From Lentzea albida (GTDB taxonomy: Bacteria; Actinomycetota; Actinomycetes; Mycobacteriales; Pseudonocardiaceae): a DNA stretch of 64,000 bases. Shown here piece after piece: positions 57,972 through 64,000 of this stretch. Below the pieces are notes generated by a model. That model was not told the origin of the DNA, ran no database searches, and saw only the letters and a list, made by a program, of their open reading frames with translations. The stretch covers positions 434,001-498,000 of the forward strand of contig NZ_FOFV01000003.1 in assembly GCF_900111005.1 (NCBI RefSeq), given 5' to 3'. Both the position numbers and the translations under genes were made by a program. Each line of letters opens with the position of its first letter. Position 1 is the stretch's first letter.

Positions 57972-59789
57972 CTACCGGCAGAGAGCACCCTTCTGCCACT
58001 TCTTCGCGCTGTAGAGGTCGGGCCGGGCGGGCGCCATCAGCGTGTACGCGGTCGGGCAGGCCCGGTCCGTGTACTCGACGGCGAACACGAAGCTCGACCC
58101 GTCGGACACCTCCTGGTCCTGCCAGTCCATGTTGATCAGGTTGTAGACGCCGGACCACCCGGGGCCTCCGTGCAGCGGGATCTTCCGACCGTCCCGCACG
58201 ACGTACTGGTTGTCCCCCAACGGCTGGTGGATCTTCGGCCCCAGCTCGGCGACCACCTCGTCGAACGCCTTCTCCGTCCCGCCCGCGGCGAACCACCGGT
58301 CGAACAGCAACGCCCCGACGCTGCCGATCTCGTTGCGGCGGTCCCACTTGCGCAGCACCTCGCACTCCGCGCGGGTGCACGGCATCTGGTCGAGGTACAG
58401 CTCGGCGGCGGTGTTGCGGTTCTCGAACACCAGCCGCTTCATCGTCTCCGCGTCGTACCGTCCCCAGTGGCGCGGAATCTCCTCCAGTCCGAACCGGGTG
58501 CGCATGTTCGCGATGTCCTCGTCGCCGAACACGGGCGGGAACCCGGTCAACGGCTTGTCCGCGCGTGCGAAGGCGTGCGAGGAGTTGGAGTTGGTCGCGT
58601 AGGTGTCGCTCAGGATCCACGGCATCTTGTCCACCGGCAGCAACCCCGGTTTGCACGCCGAGCGCGTGCCGTCGACGATCGCGACGCTGGTGCGTTCGAG
58701 GAACTCCTGGTCCACCACGCAGTCCGGGGCCACGTCCGGGACGACCTGGATGCCCGCGTACAGCGTGTCGCCGGCCTTGTCCGCGGCCACGATGTTCGTC
58801 CGCACGGTGCCGCCGTAGCGGTCGAGCGACGCCTTCAGGTCCTTGGTGGACCGCGCTTCCAGGAAGCCCGCCACCGAGTTCAGCGCGGGCAGCCTGTCCG
58901 CCGCCCCGTCGGTGACCGCGTAGGCCTCGGTGTCGGTCCACGGCAACGGCGTGATCTCGTGCCCGGTGAGGTGCGGGTTCGTCCGGATCGACCGCGTGAC
59001 CGGGCCGTAGCGGGTGTCCCAGTGGGTGCCGCGGTCGATCATCTTCTCCGGCCTGCCGTCGACCAGGTAGGTGTGCCGGTCGACGAGGTCGAGCTTCGTC
59101 AGCGAGTAGCTCGACGCCGTGGAGATGGTCGCGGACCACGCCACCTCGCGGTTGTAGCCGTTGAAGACGACGGGCATGCCGAGCACGGTCACGCCGTCGA
59201 CGTCGACCTTGCCCGGGATCGTCAGCCGGGCGTGCCAGAACGACACCTCGCCGCGCCACGGCACGTGCGGGTTCCCCAGCAGCACGCCACGGCCTCCGCT
59301 GCTGCCCCGGGAACCGACGGCGATCGTGTTGCTGCCCCGCTCCTTCACCTCCCCGCCGGCCTCTGGCCAGATTCCCCTGGCGGCCCGGAAGATCCCCTCG
59401 TTGAACGCCACGTGGTTGAACCGGTAGAGCTCGGCCTCGGTCAGCTTCCGGCCGCATTCCGGGTGCCGTGCGGCGTAACGGTTGTAGCCCTGCACGTACC
59501 CGGTGAACAGGTCGCGCACCTGCCGGGTGGGCCCGATCGGCGGGGGCTGCGCGACGATCCGCTCGACCACCTGCCTCTTCTCCAGGTCGCGGAACTGGGG
59601 GTCGGCGGCGTAGCCGGTGAACATCCTGGCCAGGTCGCACAGGTGCGCCCTGGCCTGCCCGAACCCGATGCCGTCCCCCAGGCCGCGGTAGTGCGCTGCG
59701 ACGACGTGCGGCACCTGCTCGGGCCCGGCCGCGGACGCCACGGGCGCCGAGGTGACCAGGAGCAGGCTCGCGATGACGGTTTTCCACAC
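57972..59789 (-). CDS. Compact penicillin-acylase-family Ntn hydrolase, exported
   Basis: The 605-residue precursor starts with a signal peptide (MWKTVIASLLLVTSAPVASA). The N-terminal nucleophile appears to be Ser in KERGSNTIAVGS (about 149-160), the expected autoprocessing site (Gly|Ser-Asn) that would split alpha and beta subunits. NPHVPWRGEVSFWHARL and PVVFNGYNREVAWSATIST (about 205-223) are family segments. Most aculeacin or homoserine-lactone acylases are 750-800 residues, so it is a short form. Substrate (lipopeptide, beta-lactam or AHL) cannot be told. ATG at 59789. Confidence 0.87.
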   Translation of the reverse strand: MWKTVIASLLLVTSAPVASAAGPEQVPHVVAAHYRGLGDGIGFGQARAHLCDLARMFTGYAADPQFRDLEKRQVVERIVAQPPPIGPTRQVRDLFTGYVQGYNRYAARHPECGRKLTEAELYRFNHVAFNEGIFRAARGIWPEAGGEVKERGSNTIAVGSRGSSGGRGVLLGNPHVPWRGEVSFWHARLTIPGKVDVDGVTVLGMPVVFNGYNREVAWSATISTASSYSLTKLDLVDRHTYLVDGRPEKMIDRGTHWDTRYGPVTRSIRTNPHLTGHEITPLPWTDTEAYAVTDGAADRLPALNSVAGFLEARSTKDLKASLDRYGGTVRTNIVAADKAGDTLYAGIQVVPDVAPDCVVDQEFLERTSVAIVDGTRSACKPGLLPVDKMPWILSDTYATNSNSSHAFARADKPLTGFPPVFGDEDIANMRTRFGLEEIPRHWGRYDAETMKRLVFENRNTAAELYLDQMPCTRAECEVLRKWDRRNEIGSVGALLFDRWFAAGGTEKAFDEVVAELGPKIHQPLGDNQYVVRDGRKIPLHGGPGWSGVYNLINMDWQDQEVSDGSSFVFAVEYTDRACPTAYTLMAPARPDLYSAKKWQKGALCR

Positions 59790-59800
59790 AGCCGTGTTTT

Positions 59801-59816
59801 TAACACACTCGTGTTA
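59801..59816. promoter_or_regulatory. Palindrome between acylase and oxidoreductase
   Basis: TAACAC-ACTC-GTGTTA is a perfect 6-4-6 palindrome between divergent starts at 59789 and 59886. It looks like a repressor operator, and no regulator gene is adjacent. Confidence 0.6.
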
Positions 59817-59885
59817 TCAACGGCCACCGCTTTGCCGGAACCGGCGCTTGACCTCGACTTAACTGGAGTTCCTAGCGTCAGCGGC

Positions 59886-60830
59886 ATGTTCGCGATTCGG
59901 CAGTACGAATTCGGTCCGGCGGAGAACCTGCGCTTCGAGGAGGTCCCCGACCCGGAGCCCGCCGCGGGGCAGGTCCGCGTCACGGTGGCGGCGGCCGGCG
60001 TGCACCTGGTCGACACCACGATCCGCAAGGGCGGGTTCGGGCCCGTCGAGTTCCCGATGACGCCCGGACGTGAGGTCGCGGGCGTGGTCACGGCGCTGGG
60101 CGAGGGCGTGCCGAGCGACTGGCTGGGACGCCGGGTCGTGGCACACCTCGGGCAGGCGAACGGCGGCTACGCCGAACTCGCGGTGGCCGCCACGACCGCG
60201 CTGCACGCGTTGCCCGACGACGTGTCGTTCGAGGCCGCCGTCGCCATGATCGGCACCGGCCGCACGGTGGTCGCGGTGCTCGACTCGGCGAAGCTGACCC
60301 AGGACGACGTGGTGCTGGTGACGTCGGCGGCGGGCGGCATGGGCGCGTTGTTCGTGCAGGAGGCGCGCAACGTCGGTGCGCGGGTCATCGGGCTCGCGAG
60401 CACCGAGAAGCTCGACCTCGTCATGGACAACGGCGCGGACGCCGCCATCGACTACACGCGGCCGGGCTGGGCGGACGGCCTCAAGGACATGACCGTGGTG
60501 CTGGACGGCGTCGGTGGCGAGGCGGGCGCGCTGGCGTTGAAGACGCTGGGGCCGGGCGGGCGGCAGATCATCTACGGCTGGGCGTCCGGGGCGATGACTC
60601 CGATCAGCACGGAGGCGTTGTTCGCGAACAGCCTCACCGCGACCGTCGCGCTGGGGCCGGGGCTGATGAAGCGCGGTCTGCGGGCGCTCGAGGACGAGTC
60701 GATGGCGGGGCTCGCGAGCGGGCGGTTCGTGCCGCTGGTGCACCCGCCGTTCGCGCTGAGGGACGCACCGAAGGCGCACGAGGCGCTGGAATCCCGTGCT
60801 ACGGCCGGGAAGGTCGTGCTCAAGCCGTGA
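59886..60830 (+). CDS. Zinc-type/quinone oxidoreductase (MDR family)
   Basis: The 314-residue protein begins MFAIRQYEFGPAENLRFEEV and has MDR-family features: VHLVDTTIRKGGFGPVEFPM (about 39-58), GREVAGVVTALGEGV (about 61-75), and the NADP-binding segment VLVTSAAGGMGALFVQEARN (about 142-161). No structural-zinc Cys cluster is seen, so the quinone-reductase subclass is likely. ATG at 59886. Divergent from the acylase with a shared palindrome. Confidence 0.92.
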   Translation: MFAIRQYEFGPAENLRFEEVPDPEPAAGQVRVTVAAAGVHLVDTTIRKGGFGPVEFPMTPGREVAGVVTALGEGVPSDWLGRRVVAHLGQANGGYAELAVAATTALHALPDDVSFEAAVAMIGTGRTVVAVLDSAKLTQDDVVLVTSAAGGMGALFVQEARNVGARVIGLASTEKLDLVMDNGADAAIDYTRPGWADGLKDMTVVLDGVGGEAGALALKTLGPGGRQIIYGWASGAMTPISTEALFANSLTATVALGPGLMKRGLRALEDESMAGLASGRFVPLVHPPFALRDAPKAHEALESRATAGKVVLKP

Positions 60831-60871
60831 GAAGAGGGGCCGCCTCCCGACTGCGGAAGCGGCCCCTCTTC
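60831..60871. terminator. Bidirectional hairpin terminator
   Basis: GAAGAGGGGCCGC (60831-60843) pairs with GCGGCCCCTCTTC (60859-60871) around a 15-base loop, followed by CCTTCTTCT. It separates convergent stops at 60830 and 60880. Confidence 0.85.
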
Positions 60872-60879
60872 CCTTCTTC

Positions 60880-61584
60880 TCACGCCTGTACCGGCACCTC
60901 GACGAACTTCTTGCCCTCGAAGTTCTCGACCACCACGGACTTCACGTCCTTGGGGTCGACCAGCGCGGATCCGTCCAGGTTCGTGCCCTCGGCGGCGCCC
61001 TTCTTGGACACCACCCAGGAACCCGCCTCCTGGCGGCTGCCGTCCTTCGCCACGACGAAGATCCGGCACTTCTCGCCTTCGGGAATGCCGTTGATCGCCA
61101 TGTTCGTGCGGACCCATCCGGCGGCGGGGACGACCTTCACCGTCATCGACGCCTTGGTCACCGGGTCCGTGAACGTGGCCAGCCTGGTGCCCGCCGGGTC
61201 CGGGGCCACCGTCGGAGTGGGAAGGGCAGTCACATCGGGTGACGTGGCCTTGCCGACGAAGACACCGGCGCCCAGCACCACCGCGGCCACCACGGCCGCC
61301 GCGGCACCCAGCGCGAACTGACGACGCCGTGCGACGCCGCCCCGTTCGGAACGCACCTGGCGCAGGGTGCGCTGCAACAACAGATCGCCGCCCTCGGGCG
61401 GCCCGTCCAGCATGGCCTCCGGCGGAACCTCGCCGAGGAAGGCCTCCATGTCGCGGAGCTCCTCGAGTTCACGCGCGCAGTCGGGGCAGGACGTCAGGTG
61501 CTCGTCCATCTCGCGCACCTCCTGCTCGTCCAGTGCTCCCAGAACGTAAGCACCGAGCAGTTGCGGGTCGTGCCGCGTGGTCAT
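60880..61584 (-). CDS. RskA-type anti-sigma factor
   Basis: Membrane anti-sigma factor, 234 residues. The N-terminal ZAS zinc motif (His and two Cys in MDEHLTSCPDCARELEELRD, about 26-45), one TM (about 93-113, LGAAAAVVAAVVLGAGVFV), and an extracellular RskA C-domain (about 130-234; VKVVPAAGWVRTNMAINGIP). ATG overlaps the sigma stop by 4 bases (61581-61584), so the pair is coupled. Confidence 0.92.
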   Translation of the reverse strand: MTTRHDPQLLGAYVLGALDEQEVREMDEHLTSCPDCARELEELRDMEAFLGEVPPEAMLDGPPEGGDLLLQRTLRQVRSERGGVARRRQFALGAAAAVVAAVVLGAGVFVGKATSPDVTALPTPTVAPDPAGTRLATFTDPVTKASMTVKVVPAAGWVRTNMAINGIPEGEKCRIFVVAKDGSRQEAGSWVVSKKGAAEGTNLDGSALVDPKDVKSVVVENFEGKKFVEVPVQA

Positions 61585-62132
61585 CCAGCCACCCCCTTCA
61601 GTGCGACCTTCTGACCTCCGAAGGTCTCCCTCAAGGCTCGCAACGCGTAATACGATCTCGACTTCACCGTGCCAGGCGGCACCCCGAGGGCCTCCGCCGC
61701 CTCCGTCACGCTCCGGCCGCGGAAGTAGATCTCCATCAGCACGTCGCGGTGGTCGGAGGACAGCCTGTCGAGCGCTTCGAGCACCACCACCGAGTCAACC
61801 ACCTGGTCCGCGTGGTCGCGCTCCACGGGTGGCGTGGCCGGGGACTCGGCCACCTCCTGGGGCCGCGCCGCCTTCGCGCGCACCCTGTCCGTGACGATGT
61901 TCCGCGCCACGGTCAGCAACCAGCCGCGCACCGATCCCTTGCCGTTCACGAGGGCGTCGGGATGGCGCCACGCTCGGACAAGGGTCTCCTGGACCACGTC
62001 CTCGGCAGCCGCCCGATCGCCGGTCAGCCGCGTCGCGTACGCCAGCAGAGCCCGACCGTGCTCCTCGTAGAGCGATCGGATCAGCGCCTCGTCGGCCGCG
62101 GTCTCCCGTTTGCGGGAGAACAAAGCCGCCAT
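61581..62132 (-). CDS. ECF-type RNA polymerase sigma factor
   Basis: Extracytoplasmic-function sigma factor, 183 residues: region 2 YEEHGRALLAYATRLTGDRA (about 22-41) and VVQETLVRAWRHPDAL, region 4 LSSDHRDVLMEIYFRGRSVT and ALGVPPGTVKSRSYYALRAL. It is held by the RskA-type factor encoded just downstream. ATG at 62132. Similar pairs are called SigK/SigL-like; the target stress is unknown. Confidence 0.93.
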   Translation of the reverse strand: MAALFSRKRETAADEALIRSLYEEHGRALLAYATRLTGDRAAAEDVVQETLVRAWRHPDALVNGKGSVRGWLLTVARNIVTDRVRAKAARPQEVAESPATPPVERDHADQVVDSVVVLEALDRLSSDHRDVLMEIYFRGRSVTEAAEALGVPPGTVKSRSYYALRALRETFGGQKVALKGVAG

Positions 62133-62252
62133 CCACCCACTCCTCCCCGCCCGCGAACACCTCTTGCGGGCGTCCTGTTCAAGACCTCAGCCGTCACACG
62201 AGCGGCGGAGAGCTTCGGTTCAACGGGTTTCAACCAAAAGGAACGCCGGATG

Positions 62253-63194
62253 TTAGCGGGAGCGGTTGAGCCGCCCGACGAGCTCCGCCATCCGCGCCTG
62301 CGGCATGACGTTGATGTACATGCCGTGGTCGGTCGCGGGGTCGCGCAGCTCTTCCTTGAAGCTGTCGATCGCGAACGGATGACCTGCGGGAACGTCGTAG
62401 CCCACGGTGACGCGCAGTCGCGGGATCGGGAACGTCTTCGCCGGGCACATGCCACCGGCCAGGGGGAACACCACGTGCGTGCGGTGCGAGGCGCTGTCGG
62501 TGTTGTTGCCGTCCCAGCAGCTGCCGAAGTCATAGGTGCGCAGGGTGGTCGCGTTCCCGCACAACGGGTATTTCGTCGTGTAGCGGCCCGGCTGGTCCGA
62601 GCAGCCCCACCGGGCGCGCGTGTTCGGGCCGTAGTCGTTGGTGAACGCCGCCGGATCGCCGGTGATCAGGCGCAGGAACCGCGGCATCGGCAGCACCGGG
62701 CTCACCGGGCTGCCGTCGTAGCGGATCTCCACGCTCTTCGGCTTCAGCACCTCACCGGTGTTGCCGTGCAGGCCGCCACCGTCCGCGTGCGCGTCGTGGC
62801 CGGTGCGGTCGGTCAGGCGCAGCACGGGCCAGTAGTAGGTCGAGCGGTCGTCGTCCTCACACGTGGTGGGGGCGGCCGCGAGAGAGTCGTTGGTCGACAT
62901 GGCATCGGCCGACGTGTTGCCGACGTACTCGTGCGTGTGGTGAGCGCCGAACGGGATGCCCGGCGAGACGACGGGGTTGTCGGCGTTGAGGTGGCGGTCC
63001 TCGTTCGCACCGCAGCGGACGACGACGCTCGCCGTCTCCGGTTCGGTGATCACCTGGTCGAGCTCGCTGACGTACTGGTCAGCGGACGGCGCGCCGTTCG
63101 ACGTGCCGCGCAGCAGAACCGCGGAGCCCACCACCACGAGGAGCGCGACCACCGCGACGACCACGGTCGCCGGTTTGTTCCGGGCCACCACCAC
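62253..63194 (-). CDS. DUF1996 extracellular protein
   Basis: The 313-residue protein has one N-terminal TM or signal anchor (VVVAVVALLVVVGSAVLLRG, about 11-30) and the DUF1996 domain: VVSPGIPFGAHHTHEYVGNT (about 74-93), AHADGGGLHGNTGEVLKPKS (about 135-154) and FDFGSCWDG-like TYDFGSCWDGNNTDSASHRT. The family occurs in actinobacteria and fungi as secreted proteins. GTG at 63194 has no strong ribosome-binding site. Upstream of the ECF sigma gene, same strand, 120 bases apart, so a functional link is possible. Confidence 0.9.
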   Translation of the reverse strand: MVVARNKPATVVVAVVALLVVVGSAVLLRGTSNGAPSADQYVSELDQVITEPETASVVVRCGANEDRHLNADNPVVSPGIPFGAHHTHEYVGNTSADAMSTNDSLAAAPTTCEDDDRSTYYWPVLRLTDRTGHDAHADGGGLHGNTGEVLKPKSVEIRYDGSPVSPVLPMPRFLRLITGDPAAFTNDYGPNTRARWGCSDQPGRYTTKYPLCGNATTLRTYDFGSCWDGNNTDSASHRTHVVFPLAGGMCPAKTFPIPRLRVTVGYDVPAGHPFAIDSFKEELRDPATDHGMYINVMPQARMAELVGRLNRSR

Positions 63195-63269
63195 AGCCTG
63201 CCAAGCCGTTCGGGCGAACAGAAGCGAGCCGTCTCAATTGGTCCGAAAGTACCGCGCCGGGGCGGCCCT

Positions 63270-63602
63270 CTACGGATCGCCGGACACAGGCGGGTCGTCC
63301 TGGCCGTCCTCCGCAGCTGGGTTCTGCGCCTCGTCTTCCGGTTCCTCGGAAACCGGACTCACTGAAGTGGGCGTGGTCAGAGCACTGATCGCGGATTTCA
63401 GGCAATCATCTCCAGAAGAGGCGCGATTGCGGCCGAACCTGGGCAAAGTCCGGTTGATGACCTTCTCCAGGGCACGGACCCTCGCGAGTTCCGGATCCAT
63501 TCGGCTGCGATGCCGGTAGATGCGAACGGATGCGCCCAGGAAGGCGATGACCAGCGCCCCAAAGCCGATTTGGGGGTTCACTAGTGAAAGAAGAGTCTGC
63601 AC
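63270..63602 (-). CDS. Small single-TM protein, unknown
   Basis: The 110-residue protein begins MQTLLSLVNPQIGFGALVIA with one TM (about 8-26), then a basic stretch (RIYRHRSRMDPELARVRALE) and an acidic, Pro-rich tail (SPVSEEPEDEAQNPAAEDGQ). No family is recognised. GTG at 63602. Confidence 0.6.
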   Translation of the reverse strand: MQTLLSLVNPQIGFGALVIAFLGASVRIYRHRSRMDPELARVRALEKVINRTLPRFGRNRASSGDDCLKSAISALTTPTSVSPVSEEPEDEAQNPAAEDGQDDPPVSGDP

Positions 63603-63605
63603 GTT

Positions 63606-63651
63606 CAGCTGAGGGCTCCCACCCGGAGTGCGGGAGCCGGCCTGACAGCTG
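63606..63651. terminator. Two-step hairpin
   Basis: GGCTCCC (63614-63620) pairs with GGGAGCC (63632-63638); a CAGCTG outer pair (63606-63611 and 63646-63651) can extend the stem. It lies between the genes ending at 63658 and starting at 63602 on the minus strand. Confidence 0.5.
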
Positions 63652-63657
63652 TTGTGT

Positions 63658-63999
63658 CTAGGCGAACGACATCCCGCGAATGACCAGATCTGCTGTCATT
63701 CGCGAGGAGCCAGGGCCACGAGTTGGATGCGGTGACGCCGCGACGACCCGGCCCGGCGGTGCGAGCGATCGTGCCGCAGCGTGCATGAGGCCGCGCAGGG
63801 GAACGAAAAAGGTCCTGGTTCCCATGACCACCCGTTTCAGCGCTGCGGACTTGCTCACGTGCAAGAGGAAGCCCTCGGAGTGGCCGACCAGATCGATGAG
63901 AACTCGGCCCGAAGGCCGTGCGACGGAGTTGTCCCGGACTGGTGACGTGCGATCGACTCGCGTAACGACCACGTCGTAGGGAGCGTCCGCGCGCAACAT
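63658..63999 (-). CDS. Hypothetical protein, possibly partial at the window edge
   Basis: The 113-residue minus-strand product contains APYDVVVTRVDRTSPVRDNS and GRVLIDLVGHSEGFLLHVSK. An ATG sits at 63999, one base before the window end, so the true start may lie further upstream. A plus-strand frame (63680-63979) overlaps it but lacks a ribosome-binding site. No family is recognised, and the call rests on open length and plausible composition only. Confidence 0.4.
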   Translation of the reverse strand: MLRADAPYDVVVTRVDRTSPVRDNSVARPSGRVLIDLVGHSEGFLLHVSKSAALKRVVMGTRTFFVPLRGLMHAAARSLAPPGRVVAASPHPTRGPGSSRMTADLVIRGMSFA

Positions 64000-64000
64000 G

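Noticed and set aside
63680..63979. Plus-strand hypothetical gene at the right edge
   Set aside because: No ribosome-binding site and it is a mirror of the minus-strand frame; kept the minus-strand call at low confidence.

Overview
The window is a high-GC actinobacterial chromosome segment. It has dense GTG and TTG starts, ATGA/GTGA stop-start overlaps, WhiB, ANTAR, PucR and DUF222 families, a SigF-type stress locus, and a gcvP - MerR - DUF151 - FtsR - GarA - GcvH block that matches the order known from Mycobacterium tuberculosis (Rv1832 to Rv1826). Gene content suggests the Pseudonocardiaceae (Lentzea, Saccharothrix or Amycolatopsis type); this is an inference from content, not a placement. 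There is no prophage, insertion sequence or CRISPR array. The one RNA gene seen is an atypical tRNA-Glu(CTC).

Layout. 1-1857: the edge of a DUF222/HNH gene, a gene-poor stretch with an 8-bp G-rich tandem repeat, and two small membrane proteins. 1858-8069 (minus strand): the housekeeping block ruvC-ruvA-ruvB, yajC-secD-secF, apt. relA, the usual neighbour of apt, is absent here. 8216-11498 (plus): a membrane diguanylate cyclase followed by a DUF985 cupin, an alpha/beta hydrolase and a double-S1 protein. 11515-13283: an SDR and a Tat-exported beta-lactamase-fold protein. 13397-17493: a LacI-controlled three-gene catabolic operon (Gfo/Idh oxidoreductase, DUF993, sugar-phosphate isomerase) with a perfect LacI operator. 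17608-19940: paired DUF21/CBS membrane proteins. 19937-23779: nitrilase-type amidohydrolase, cupin, GntR regulator, MHS-family transporter and DUF2848, tied together by one operator motif that occurs twice. 23868-32739: small accessory enzymes and regulators, including an HxlR/SDR pair with twin operators, a WYL regulator with a palindrome next to DUF3224, and a membrane-anchored protein joining a solute-binding domain to a VWA domain.

32785-40691 (minus): glycine cleavage and central-metabolism control. gcvP lies under a tandem glycine riboswitch; gcvH sits beside a GarA/OdhI-type FHA protein in which one of the two phospho-acceptor threonines is missing. 41277-44771: a partner-switching stress module with an ANTAR protein, a STAS antagonist, a kinase-STAS fusion, an RsbW-type anti-sigma factor, a SigF-type sigma factor and a WhiB3/WhiD protein. 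Three SigF-type promoters lie in this module. 44845-48029: argS, an HEGGH membrane protease and DUF4383. 48066-50238: a frameshifted LuxR regulator, a shortened SAM methyltransferase and tRNA-Glu. 50239-57153: PucR regulator divergent from a four-gene operon (symporter, ureohydrolase, ThDP decarboxylase-like enzyme, aldehyde dehydrogenase). Its enzyme set fits the last three steps of the arginine transaminase route (2-ketoarginine to 4-aminobutyrate). 57128-63999: DUF2236, a compact penicillin-acylase-family enzyme, a quinone-oxidoreductase-like enzyme, an ECF sigma/RskA-type anti-sigma pair, DUF1996 and two poorly characterised genes at the right edge.

Several loci carry their own visible switch: the LacI palindrome, the GntR-linked repeat, the HxlR twin sites, the WYL palindrome, the PucR repeats, the glycine riboswitch and the SigF-type promoters. 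Functions come from reading motifs, gene order and translated sequence by eye; no database search was run.
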